A stretch of 64,000 nt of DNA, from positions 136,952,356-137,016,355 of the forward strand of contig NC_135505.1 of the NCBI RefSeq assembly GCF_052857255.1, written 5' to 3'. The position numbers were made by a program, and so were the translations under genes. Shown one piece after another: positions 47,504-58,008 of the stretch. The notes beneath the pieces were generated by a model, which worked only from the letters and a program-made list of their open reading frames with translations, was not told the DNA's origin and did no database searches. Each line of letters begins with the position of its first letter. Within the stretch, counting starts at the first letter, position 1. The DNA comes from Amblyomma americanum. Taxonomy: Eukaryota > Arthropoda > Arachnida > Ixodida > Ixodidae.

Positions 47504-48722
47504 TAAAGGGGCTCCGAAACACATTTTCAGTGCATTTTTTTACCTGTTGGTTGCATAGAATGAGTTATAGTGATGCTATTAGCATTGGTCGTACCGCGTA
47601 TACTGCGTTTTTTAATATTTTAATTAGCTCGCAAAAACGAATTCGTGGCGCTGACGGTGTCACCATACAGTGGTGGTTTTTAGCAGCGGATATGACATCA
47701 CGGAGGACGAGCTTTATGATTCGACAAAGAGTAAATATTCTGCAAATTGGGTTAATAACTAGAGATACGTTTTGTCAAGTTTTTGTGTTTTATATTACTT
47801 TAACAAAATCAGCTTGTTTGCCCTAGATAAAAGCACTGTAAATCAAGTAAAACAAAAACACGCCACCAGAGGCACTGGCTACTTTTTTCATCGAAGCACT
47901 TTGCGCCTCGCTGTAAACGTCCTGCGACCTAGCACTAAACACTTATGGCTACTCTCTATGTATCTGAGAGCGGCTTTGCGGAATCGATGCGATCGAGCCA
48001 TTGCACTCTATAAGCGTTCGTTTCGGTCCCAAGGAAGGATGTGTTCGTTTCACATTTAGCAGGCAGTGCGCATCGTCAGCTTGTGGAGGATCACCGGGCT
48101 GCGGCGCCAGGTGGCGCCACGTTCCCGTCAACAGCGCGTGGTCCTTGCTCGCCGTGACCAACCAGCGCGCTTGGAGGGACGAGCGATGGTTGGCGATAAG
48201 CAGTAGCAGTACGCACTATGCTAAATGTGTCTGATATTTTGCGCAGGCTGTCACAGCGTCGCAGTATCTTGCACTCGAGTTCGGATCCATAAGAGAATCA
48301 CTGATCACTGATCAGTGTTCCCTTCTGCGCCGTCGACGTGACGGTGAAGCATTGCTGGGTCAGCTGAGCGTTCACATCGTTGCTGTAACCGTGCAAACGG
48401 GGCTGCCAGCCTTGGCATGAACGAGTTACAAAGAACAGGCAACCATGGAATGCAAACTTCCGCCACGTGCTCAGATGGGCTGTTTTGATTTGTCACCCTG
48501 CGTGTTGTCATTGGGAGAGTGAAATGGGAATGGGAAGCTGTGCGAAAATAGAGTTGAGAGCAGCATTTTGTTTGCTTGTATTTTGAAATTTCTTCATTGA
48601 ATAACTCCTGTTCCTATGCATCGATTTTCATAATTCTTTTTGAGTCAGCATCTGTGTGACATAAAGAATCCAACTGAAGCGTAACCGGCATTCGTTCAAG
48701 CGGTGTTTCGCAGCCCCTTTAA
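47504..48722. mobile_element. ~1.2-kb non-autonomous DNA element with aaaggggct ends
   Basis: The left end taaaggggctccgaaacac is the reverse complement of the right end gtgtttcgcagccccttta with one difference. The ends lie 1.2 kb apart. There is no transposase. A small internal palindromic word lies near 48,300 (tcactgatcactgatcagtg). The target duplication cannot be fixed because the ends overlap a ta/taa word. Confidence 0.65.
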
Positions 48723-49835
48723 CAACAAAATCTGTTATACGGAGCCCAAACGGCAATACGACTCATCTTTGTGGTTTCAAACCAGAGGTTGTACAAGGCA
48801 TTCACAATGTTGAGCATAGCAAAAACTTACATACTTACCTTGAAGGTCAAGGTTGCTAACGGCTTAGTTAACCTAGATGGCCTAGAGACACATAAGATAT
48901 ATATTGACGCTGGAGGTCATGCATTGTCAATCTGGCTATTAATAGAAGAGATTGAACATTCTACGACAGAGTACAGGCCCTTCCAATATGAAAGGGAACA
49001 ACCAGTTTGCATAAAATGAATTTTTCTGCCATGTCTTTACTGAAGATTAAAATGACTTGGGTATTATAAGCTAAGGGGAAGGCTAGTTATAAAACAGGAA
49101 GAAGTGTGCTTTTCTCTCGTAAATATAGAGCACTCATTAATTGAATGCTAAAACTTCATTCCCTTTCATATTGGGGGGACCTGTAAATAAGCGCTCATTG
49201 TCATAGGCCTTGAGGCTTCATCTCTGAAAGACATTCCTAACAAAAAAGACGTGCTGCAAATTATGAATAAGGAAACATGTAATTTAAACCAAGATAGAGA
49301 AAATATGTGCTGTGTCCGTGAATAAAATGATGTGTACTTCACATAGCATTAAAAAAATTCATGAAATTGCAAAAATCTCCCACATCAGCTGTGCTGTGGA
49401 AGGTCTGCATGATCCTATTGCAGATTTTGTTCGCACTAAATTCACGTTTAGTTTTCTTGCAACATTCGAACTCAGCCTTGAAGTAGAGTCCGAATTGTGT
49501 TGACAGGTCATTGGCTTGTTCTGCTGTCAAGAAGCTTAAAGCTGCACTCAAATTTCGTATTATCGACTGCCGTAATCATCTGTCCACTTTTTAGTTTTTA
49601 TTTGAATGTTTCCTGAGCACAAGGGTAGTAGCGTTTAACTAGGGTTGAAAAGCTCAATTGCGATTGAATTGGACATGCAGCAGTGCCAAATCTGCTTTCA
49701 ACTCTCGAAGGTGCTTATATGTGACAGCAATACTATTATCTTGAGATATGATCCAGCTGTTCATTATGTACAGTTTACAGAAAACATGCACAAAGAGGAT
49801 GTTTTTAAAAAAACGTGCTTTCATTCACTATGCAG
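48723..49835. other. Region upstream of the zinc-finger exon
   Basis: This is AT-rich with no exon recognised. It should be the last intron of the zinc-finger gene, because an acceptor (tcattcactatgcag) ends at 49,835. Confidence 0.5.
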
Positions 49836-50497
49836 GCTCGGACACCGCTCAGAGCAACCGCGACTCGTTGCCTCGAAAAGAACCGCACACAGGAGGGCGG
49901 CAGTTGGTGTGTTCAGAGTGCGGCTATGACACTGATAAGCACACCCAAATGATGCACCACCTCTGCATCCACACTGGGGAGAAGCCATATATGTGCGACC
50001 GTTGTGGCAAAGGGTTTGCACAGAAGCGCATCCTGGCTGAACACCTCCGCATTCACACGGGCGAAAAGCCATACCGCTGCGGTCACTGCGGCATGCGCTT
50101 CACAAGGAGTGACAGCCGCAAAAAGCACATGCGCACCCACACAGGGGAGAAGCCTTACCAGTGTGTTCATTGCAAGCAGACGTTTACAGAGAGGAACACA
50201 CTAAAAGTTCACCTTCGTATTCACACTGGCGAAAAGCCATACCAGTGCACTCATTGCAGCAAGAGCTTCACAAGGAAGAACTTCTTGACGGAGCACGTTC
50301 GTACCCATACAGGTGAAAAACCATACCAGTGTATTCACTGCAGCAAGAGGTTTATAACGAAGACCGTTCTCAACGGGCATCTTCGTACCCACACAGGCGA
50401 GAAGCCGTACCAGTGCGAACTGTGCCCCATGGTGTTCTCTGTCAAGGCGGGCTTGAACTCACATGTGAAAACCCACAAGCGTGCAAAACCAGTCTAA
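49836..50497 (+). CDS. C2H2 zinc-finger protein, last exon with seven fingers
   Basis: Seven tandem C2H2 fingers are joined by perfect TGEKPY linkers. The fingers start at VCSEC, MCDRC, RCGHC, QCVHC, QCTHC, QCIHC and QCELC, each with two cysteines and a closing HxxxH. The frame begins at the acceptor at 49,836, where the first two bases complete a codon, and ends with TAA at 50,495. Proteins of this plan bind DNA in the nucleus through successive fingers. The partner exons with any N-terminal effector domain are not in the window, so target and orthology are unknown. Starting at the ATG at 49,748 instead would place non-finger sequence across a good splice site, so the spliced reading is preferred. 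Confidence 0.9.
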
Positions 50498-51660
50498 TGC
50501 CACTTTTGCTCCAGGACAACCTATAGTTGAAATACTGTGTACAGAACTGTCACCGAATGGCATTCGCTGTTTCCTAAAGCTCGTGGCTTGTTCATCCAGC
50601 ATCCGGTGGAGCACCTGCTGGCAGCTGTTTGCTTGTGGCATCGATCAAGTAGTTCAGCTCCAAGGTTTTTGTTGCGCTGTCATGCCCTTCCGTCATGAAG
50701 CACCATTAGGGCACATTGACAAGGACTATGTAATGTGTCTTGCGGCCATAATATCTGTGAAGGGTTTGGAGATGTGATAAAATTTTAGGCTGAACCATTT
50801 TTCATTTTATGCTTGTGAAGTGAAAGTGGTGTCTAGAAGGAGTCCATGGACAGATTTGCTGTGTTGGATGGTTTCAGGTGAATTTGGAGTAATGTTTTGC
50901 TGCGTGTTTTTTTGACTTGTATGCTTGCACTGGCAAAAGTGTTTATGAAGCTGCCTTTGGAAAACCACACAATGTGTGGTACAGGGGAATCTAGATCATA
51001 CGGATTTCACGGGGTCACGAAAAATATTCGTATCATACAGAATGAACAAAATTTATGTGCAGAATTTTCACAAATCTGTTTTCGGCTGGCGGGGTTTACT
51101 TACCGCTGTGCGCAACCGCTGACTTGCGACGTTGCGGCTGTGCTGGTCGCACGGTGTTTTTGTCTGGCGGGGTTTACTTACTGCCGTGCGCTAGCGCTGA
51201 CTTGCGATGTCAGCGCTGTGCTGATCGTGCGGCGCATACCGTGTGACTGGAGATTGTGACGGCGGCGATATACGGGCCGCATGCCTCCGCTCGCTACTCG
51301 CAGTGAACACCACCTGACTGGCTGGTGTCGACGATGTACGGGCAACAAGTCTTGCGCATTCTTATCATCCACAGTGGGGTGGGAGTTTGTAACATCGGAA
51401 GCTCTACCCATTGCACTCTGGCCAGGGCATTTTACTAGTTCGTATTATCTAGAAGATCATATTATCGAGATCATATCATCGAGATAAGTTTTGAATTTAT
51501 TTTTAAAATGCATACTTATTTTTCAGTGAAGCATATTTTTTCTGCTAGATCCACCAGTTCATCTAGTATAATGTAATATGGCATATTGCTAAGGGAATGC
51601 AGTGTTAATATTTGCTGTACCATGATTTTTGCATTTGGCTTATGCCTTGCTGTGAATAAA
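50498..51660 (+). other. Likely 3' UTR of the zinc-finger gene
   Basis: No coding sequence is seen. The first AATAAA in good context is at 51,655-51,660, which would give a 3' UTR of about 1.16 kb. Positions about 50,985-51,045 (ggggaatctagatcatacgg, then attcgtatcatacag) and 51,439-51,485 contain words like decayed pogo/Tigger-type ends, so the 3' UTR limit is uncertain. Confidence 0.4.
51087..51236. repeat. ~75-bp direct duplication
   Basis: The phrase ctggcggggtttacttaccg, followed by cgctgacttgcga, occurs twice (from about 51,087 and 51,163) with several substitutions. Confidence 0.75.
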
Positions 51661-51884
51661 AAGCTTGCATGAAAGGGGTTTTTATTGTGTGCAGTTTCTG
51701 ATTCAGGATATAAACCTATTGTTACACCGAGACATGTTCACATTACATTGAGTTAACATCATTATTGTATGGAACAGTGCCCACATTTCAGGTTAAAATG
51801 CTCATTGACGTCCAGGCCTGTCAATTGGCAAGTTCCTTCATGTTCTCGTGTATATTACTCACAGTTTGCGCATTTTCGGATTCG

Positions 51885-52050
51885 AAGAAAAGGCAAGCGT
51901 AACAGGGTGGCAGACAGTCAGTCGTGCGGATGAGATAAAGTTCTCCGAAATAAGATGGCTGCAGCTGACACCTGACAAAGATAACTGGACGGATGTGGAA
52001 GAGACCTTTGTCCTGCAGTGGATGTAGTTAAGCCTATGACAATCCTTATG
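51885..52050 (+). mobile_element. Decayed RTE-like LINE 3' end
   Basis: The words aggcaagcgtaacagggtgg, tggctgcagctgacacctga and tttgtcctgcagtggatgta follow the order of the RTE-like terminus seen at 46,750, with many substitutions and no intact tail. Confidence 0.7.
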
Positions 52051-52180
52051 ATAGTTTCTGGCATGGAGTCACAAAACAGTCGCATATCGTCGTTCTGAAA
52101 GCGCTTCAAGCGCTTTCACTCACCGGTGAGGACACCCTTCACGATCACGGGCAGATCAGAGAGGCCGCACAACCAGTCAG

Positions 52181-52348
52181 TAGACGTTTTTAGCATACCG
52201 GAGACGTACTACCGGCGACGTATACCAGTTTACCGGATGCCGGCTGCGCATGTGCAGTGGCTCCCCCTCACCCCCAACAATGCCTCTGCGCATCCGCGAG
52301 AGGGTTCCGGTAAACCGGTATGCGTATCCGGTATGCTAAAAGCGTCTA
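52181..52348. mobile_element. 168-bp MITE-like element
   Basis: The ends tagacgtttttagcatacc and, on the other strand, tagacgcttttagcatacc match over about 22 bp with one difference. Inverted ccggtttaccgga-type words lie inside. There is no coding sequence. Confidence 0.8.
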
Positions 52349-52683
52349 TTGTCGGCGAGAGTAGCCGTGCGTAGAACCTCCATGCCGCTCCAGTAAGAGT
52401 TGTGATGCGTTTCGGCACTGCTCGTGTGGTTCGCATATGAAGCCTGCATGTTGGCAAAGCTGCGAAGATTTTTGCGTCAAGGTAGTGTACTGCGCTGCCG
52501 TTTCCAGATATGTATGACATTTTTTCGTCCGTTTCCTCTCTATGATGTGATATATTTACACAGATAGTACTACGCTCAGTTTCTATCGCTTACTACGCTT
52601 TATTGTATATAATACGGCAAGAGCTTTTAAATGAAACGTACAACGCCCACTTAACCGAAAACAGTTTATGTAAGATACTGCTA

Positions 52684-52988
52684 CCCGCCGCGGTGGCTCA
52701 GTGGTTAGTGCGCTCGGCTACTGATCCGGAGTTCCCGGGTTCGAACCCGACCGCGGCGGCTGCGTTTTGATGGAGGCAAAACGCTAAGGCGCCCGTGTGC
52801 TGTGCGATGTCAGTGCACGTTAAAGATCCCCAGGTGGTCGAAATTATTCCGGCCCTCCACTACGGCACCTCTCTCTTGCTTTCTTCTTTCACTCCCTCCT
52901 TTATCCCTTTCCTTACGGTGCGGGTCAGGTGTCCAACAATATATAAGACAGATACTGCGCCATTTCCTTTCCCTAAAAAACTAATTAT
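52684..52988 (+). mobile_element. Full-length Ruka-like tRNA-derived SINE
   Basis: The head contains tggctcagtggttagtgc (A-box region) and gggttcgaacccg (B box), then the family body and an aaaactaattatta tail. The 13-bp target duplication taagatactgcta is at 52,671-52,683 and 52,989-53,001. The duplication is intact, so the insertion is young. Confidence 0.95.
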
Positions 52989-53001
52989 TAAGATACTGCT
53001 A

Positions 53002-54772
53002 TCCTTTCTTTATTTGAAAGGTTTCTCTGTATTCTTCCGTGCTTTCTTTTTAAGGGCAAATAAGCCTTCTCCGTGCTCTCTCCTTCAAAAAGTCTTCGTT
53101 AGTGTAAAAAAAATGCCAGTACTTTCAGTGCTGTGTATGCATCATTATTCTGCCAAACCTTGACAAGCTCTATGGAAACCAGTTTAATAGCTTGTAGGTG
53201 CTCGAACGACACTGAGATTATAGGTTCTTTTGGTAAGGTTCTAGCGTTAAACGTTGCTATAGGCCGAGTTTCCAAAGGCAGCCTCTCCGGATCTAGAGAT
53301 TCCCAAGCAGCACCGGTAATTGACCGAACATTGTAAAAAAGATGCTTCCGCACTGGTAATTTGGAGGACCAGCATTTGCGAATACATTTCCAATGCTTGG
53401 GTGCCTGTCATTTCGTGCTTCGTGGTGACCAACAGCTTGGTCAGATGGCCACGCCTTTCGCAGCGTTTGTAAACTGAGAGCGAATGGTTAGAAAATTCAG
53501 ACTCGATCGTTGAGGTGTAAGTAGTTAGTGACCAGTGAAAAGCGAATTCGTGGTGAAAAAGGTCTCCTGGCCTACATATGGTGGAGCGCTTAATGAAATA
53601 GCCAAGTTTTATCGCTGGTTACCCATTAAACAGTTGATTTCAGGTTGTTCGTATTTGGTTTTATTTTCACTCACTGAAAAATGGCTTGCATGTTCTTGGC
53701 CACTGTACCAATCGAATTATTTTCCTAGCAACACAAGTAATTGGCCCAATATTGGCAATGGATGGCGTCACACCGATACTTTACAGGGCCAGCCTTTGCC
53801 AATACATTTCCAATGTTGGACTGATTACTTGTGCTGATTGGGTTTCTGCTCCGAAAGCGTGTCACGGCTGTGGCGTGATTTTGAAGCAAACTACAGTATC
53901 CAGGTGCAGGAGTGGCTCCTTTATGTTGAATCCTTGAAGGCAGTTAACACTTTTTATCCCCCATACGTCAGCATCAGAACCCCTGATGTCTTTATTGCAC
54001 ATAATACATCACATCTGACGGCACTGAGGAAGAAATTGTCGCGATGGTTTGAGTAAAAACGCTGGCTTCACCGTTGCAGAGACTTTTATCCGATGATGAG
54101 CTGTACCTGCAAATCCAGTTCATTCCAAATCCAGCTTTCTTTTGAACGGCCGAAGATTACTTGTTCCACGCATAAATGCTACGAATATCTGAGGAAGCCA
54201 CGCGCATATCACATTGGCGTTTAGATGACACTAGCCTCAAAAACAAAGCGGGCCAATTGACACGCAGGGTGATTGAAACGCGCATGCGATGCGGGAGGAG
54301 TGCGCTCGAATGTGTTCCAGGGGTGTTAAGGAAAATATAGGTGGATGCTGACGAGAACCGCTTCCTTGTTGAAGGCCTAAGCTGCCCTTCCGAGTTCTGT
54401 TAAACCGGACGAACCTATATATTCTCCGTCTGTAAAGCTTATTAGGATCAATTTGCAAATTCTATCGCGTTCCCTCCATGGTTGTGGACATCACACGCGC
54501 CCGACCTGTGCATATATTATTGTGCAAATAGAATAATTTTAAATATTACCTCCTTCCCCATATCCTTTCTTCCTGTCCCCTCACTTCTTTCATTTCATTT
54601 CTCCAGTCTGCCTGCTATTCCTTTATTTCCGTTGCCCCAGCTCAGGTATACTTCCCGTACCGATGGCAGATGCCGGGACCAGCAAAAAAAAAAAAGAAAC
54701 TTACGGGACGGTTACGAGAGTGTAACGCGAGATTCCGCGATAGCTGTTTAGGCGTTTAGTTTATGCGTTTAG
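53002..54772. other. Intergenic with ttggc-rich repeat words
   Basis: The phrases gaccagcatttgcgaatac (53,370) and ggccagcctttgccaatac (53,788), both followed by atttccaatg, indicate two related segments about 420 bp apart. Inverted words such as ggcccaatattggcaatgg (53,742) lie nearby. A 72-codon + frame at 53,838-54,056 matches nothing I recognise. Confidence 0.45.
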
Positions 54773-54803
54773 TCACGTGACCACTGCTTTAGTGGTCACG
54801 TGA
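54773..54803. promoter_or_regulatory. Perfect 13-bp palindrome with two CACGTG boxes
   Basis: The arms tcacgtgaccact and agtggtcacgtga are perfect reverse complements around a 5-nt loop. Each arm carries a CACGTG E-box. No gene start is close, so a regulatory role is only a possibility. Confidence 0.6.
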
Positions 54804-54919
54804 TGCACACCTGCACTGGCAGGCGGCTGTTCCAAACAGAGCCATCCGCAGGCTTAAACACACCCAAGTCGAGCGGTTACGCCGACGGCGACGACAGCTA
54901 TCACTGTAAAATCTTTTCC

Positions 54920-55015
54920 TTCCTTTTTATTATTATTATTATCTTATCTTATCTATTATCTTACTGTTATTATTAACTTAGGTTATTTTAAATAAACCAC
55001 TGCTACTACTATTAG

Positions 55016-55079
<64 letters not shown>

Positions 55080-55092
55080 GCTACTACTACTC
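54920..55092. repeat. Triplet microsatellites
   Basis: A (tta)n/(tatct)n tract at 54,927-54,975 is followed by a long (cta)n run at 55,001-55,092. Confidence 0.95.
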
Positions 55093-55246
55093 CATGATTG
55101 CAAGGTGCCCTTCACGTGCGAACAGTTAGCTTCTCAAGCAGTTGCCAGAAGCTGACTATTGAGTACCACGGCCCAAAACTGGCCGCTTGGAGAACAAGAG
55201 GAAAAGGTTTATTCTATTAGACAACTTTTTAGAAACGTAAGCCAAC

Positions 55247-55502
55247 CTGGCGCCCTCTGGAAGGCGGCTGGAGAACGCGAACTGGGAGACGGCGTCGCCT
55301 GGTACGGGCGCATCTACGGGGACAACGATGGCAGCGTAACCCTGAGCGGCGGCCCTCTTGACCAGGGACTCGGTGAGGGACCTGTCCCGGAGGATGCACA
55401 CCTGTTGCCAGAGGACGCAGTGTGGGGCTCTGGCCCTCACGTCTTCCAGGGACACGGTATTCAGGGCACTCAGGACCATCACCGTGCCAGCGTCCTGCGC
55501 CG
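55247..55502 (-). CDS. Alpha-hydroxyacid oxidase (HAO/glycolate oxidase) exon, divergent
   Basis: The minus-strand exon reads AAQDAGTVMVLSALNTVSLE, then APHCVLWQQVCILRDRSLTE, LVKRAAAQGYAAIVVPVDAP and FSSRLPEGARL. This matches the middle of the FMN-dependent 2-hydroxyacid oxidase barrel. The acceptor (ctacacctttgtgcag on the minus strand) ends before 55,502. The donor is probably CAG/GTTGGC after 55,247, though one a few bases on is possible. In the family this stretch holds FMN- and substrate-contacting residues. Here the usual QLY is QVC, LTVD is VPVD and GRR is GDA, so the tyrosine, threonine and arginine are missing while Q and D remain. No neighbouring exon was found. It may be a divergent paralogue, a non-catalytic relative or a pseudogene piece. 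Confidence 0.75.
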
Positions 55503-55576
55503 CTGCACAAAGGTGTAGTTCGAACAGAGTTAGCTCGTGCAAAGCAGACAAAACGTAAGGATGTCGACTCGAGAAC

Positions 55577-55880
55577 GACCCGCCGCGGTGGCTCAGTGGT
55601 TAGGGCGCTCGACTACTGATCCGGAGTTCCCGGGTTCGAACCCGACCGCGGCGGCTGCGTCTTTATGGAGGAAAAACGCTAAGGCGCCAGTGTGCTGTGC
55701 GATGTCAGTGCACGTTAAAGATCCCCAGGTGGTCGAAATTATTCCGGAGCCCTCCACTACGACACACATTTCTTCCTTCACTCCCTCCTTTATCCCTTCC
55801 CTAACGGCGCGGTTCAGGTGTCCAACGATATATGAGACAGATACTGCGCCATTTCATTTACCCAAAAACCAATTATTATT
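55577..55880 (+). mobile_element. Full-length Ruka-like SINE
   Basis: It has the same head and body as the copy at 52,684, with a tail ending aattattatt. The 10-bp target duplication actcgagaac is at 55,567-55,576 and 55,881-55,890. It lies about 75 bp upstream (minus sense) of the hydroxyacid oxidase exon. Confidence 0.93.
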
Positions 55881-55890
55881 ACTCGAGAAC

Positions 55891-56280
55891 AAGCATGTCG
55901 AGTGACGGGAGACATTTACTATTCCAGCACCTGCCCCCCCCCCCCCCCCCCCTCCCTTCTCCTGTGGTGTGCACTAAATAGTGAATATGCGTTGTATTCT
56001 CTTATACTGCGAGAACATTGTCTCATGAAAATGTGAACAATTCTGTCTGTCTGCTCTTACGAGTATCATCATTTACTTCACGGCTATATCGTGCGTGTCC
56101 CCAGCGGGAAGCCGCTCGCCCCAGCCGAAGCGTTTCCATCACCGATTCATACGCACTCTCTGCACTGCTCCGTTTTAAGCAGCGGATTCTGCTGCTACTG
56201 CACCGTAGCTTTCCTAGGCGACGTCTCCTGCATAACGCTGACAACAGAGGCCCGTGACTGAAAGTTAGGTGCATCGTTAG
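55891..56280. other. Spacer with C-tract
   Basis: A run of about 25 C lies at 55,927-55,952, followed by sequence that may be the upstream part of the LINE remnant below. Confidence 0.6.
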
Positions 56281-56827
56281 ATGACCGTCGCTCAACACGC
56301 CGCGATCTGCCGAAGAAGGTGCAAGTTTCTCAAGACGTTAGCGTCGCAAGTGCCTGTCGACCGTCGGCGCAGGCCACTCTCAGCTAGTGCGCGGTGCATC
56401 ACTGTCCGAAACTTCGGCCGGTTCTGCACATCCCTTGCATTAGATAAGGCTTGTCGCGCGACAGAGCTACTCTTGCATCGCCTGCTCACGAACTCCGCCT
56501 ATTGGCCGGGTTGGATTCATCAGCTTCACCGCGCCACCTCAGCTATGTGCCTAAACTGTACTGTTGTGGGTGACGTGAACCATTTCTTTTTAGCGTGTCA
56601 GCGTTTTTGTGACCAGAGTAGGCACTCCTGGGCATCGTGAGGAGTTTGAACGTTCCGTTGGAACGTTCCAGGAACGTTTTAGCGTTCCGTTAGAATGTTG
56701 GAGGGCTCCCGAGCTGAGCGCGATCAATGTCAAAATCACTCTTGAAGTTTTTAGAGGACACTGGTCTTATGAAACAATCATTAAAACCTGTGGCTCAGTC
56801 GGAGAAATTGCCGACAGGTTACTGTAA
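56281..56827 (+). pseudogene. LINE C-terminal remnant
   Basis: The frame contains TELLLHRLLTNSAYWPGW and CLNCTVVGDVNHFFLAC, the same CX2C-H-C ending found in the I-type LINE at 45,040 and the fragment at 61,700. A second frame up to 56,827 may be the very end. No RT or RNase H part is recognisable. Confidence 0.55.
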
Positions 56828-56982
56828 AGCTACTCCCGCTTGTACATTAACACCACTACCACCACAACCATCGCCACTCTAAGTCGTGTGCGAATTGGAC
56901 AGGTCGGTTCAGCAAAAAAATCCTCTTTTGCTAGCCATCTCCTCGCAAATGCGCACTCCATTGTTGTCTGTCGAGCGCCACG

Positions 56983-57118
56983 GTATTAGTTCGATAGTAG
57001 TATTAGTTGATAAAGACCGCGATGTGCAATCCACAGCGCAAGAGAGTGCATATTAGTTCGATAGTAGTATTATTTGAAGAAGACGACGATGTGCAAAGCA
57101 CAGCGCGAGAGTCTGTAG
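56983..57118. repeat. ~68-bp tandem duplication
   Basis: The phrase tattagttcgatagtagtat, then gatgtgcaa and ccacagcgc or gcacagcgc, occurs twice, starting at about 56,983 and 57,051. Confidence 0.8.
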
Positions 57119-57637
57119 CAGTTTAACACGAAGCGTGATTGGCTGCGGCGACAGTAGAGTGCTTTCGTGCAGTGGCCAGTGAATCTGTTTGCGCCGCCGC
57201 GGGTTCCACACCCAGTCACGGCAATATTTATTTTGTTTATTTATGGTTTGTCCGAGGTCACCCTCAAGGTGAAGCTTCACACAAGCTCGACGGGCCGGTT
57301 AGACGTCATGAAGTATCACTTTCGCGCTGAAAATTGCGATCTAAAAATTTAAAAGTAAGGCTGCGAGGTTACGCGCATTTCCGAGGGGATGGTCTGCATC
57401 AAAGCAGTGCACAGCTTCCCTTAGATCGTCTGCGAACGTTGGATCATTGAAGACTGAATGTCATGCTCTGGAGGTATGGCGCTCAAGAACTGTATGGCCC
57501 AGAACATGGCGAAACCTTATCAGCAAAGACAATGCTCCAAAAAATGACAGTTACAACCGTGATTGAATTACGTATATGGTATGGTATGGTAACCGTGGTA
57601 GAGAGAGGTTGATCAGGGGGTTCTTGAGAATCTCAAA

Positions 57638-57840
57638 GTGAACAAGGGACGGGAAGGCCTCAGGTGCTTGCCAACGTTTCGACAAGTGGACTCGTCTTCG
57701 TCTTGTCTTCGACCAAGACAAGTACTCTTGTCGCCAACGTTTCGACAAGTGGACTCGTCTTCGTCTTGTCTTCGACCAAGACAACTACTCTTGTCGAAAC
57801 GTTGGCAAGCACCCAGAGGTTTTCCCTTGCTTGTTCACTT
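57638..57840. repeat. Inverted repeat enclosing a 66-bp tandem duplication
   Basis: The word gtgcttgccaacgtttcgac plus aag (57,664-57,686) is perfectly inverted at 57,790-57,812, and weaker similarity extends outward past agtgaacaa. Inside, a 66-bp unit (ccaacgtttcgacaagtgga, then cttcgtcttgtcttcgacc) occurs twice. The ccaacgtttcga word also occurs at 62,953. Confidence 0.85.
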
Positions 57841-57847
57841 TGTGATT

Positions 57848-58008
57848 ATGGTATGGTATGGTATGGTGTGGTATGGTACGGTATGGTATGGTGTGGTGTG
57901 GAATGGTATGGTTTGGTGTGGTATGGTATTGTACGGTATTGTACGGTATTGTATGGTATGGTGTGGTATGGTATCGTACGGTATGGTATGGAGGGGTGTG
58001 GTATGGCG
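57848..58008. repeat. (TATGG)n pentanucleotide microsatellite
   Basis: About 32 units of tatgg with variants (tgtgg, tacgg, tattg) are present. A short tract of the same unit at 57,574-57,590 lies on the other side of the inverted repeat. It is distinct from the arthropod telomere unit TTAGG. Confidence 0.95.

Noticed and set aside
52684..52760. Functional tRNA gene (clear A and B boxes).
   Set aside because: It is the head of a SINE with family body, tail and target duplication; the same head recurs at 55,577.
54979..55092. Origin or regulatory element in the (cta)n tract.
   Set aside because: It is a simple triplet microsatellite with no further structure.
57848..58008. Interstitial telomere tract.
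   Set aside because: The unit is TATGG with variants, not the arthropod TTAGG, and no phase shift turns one into the other.
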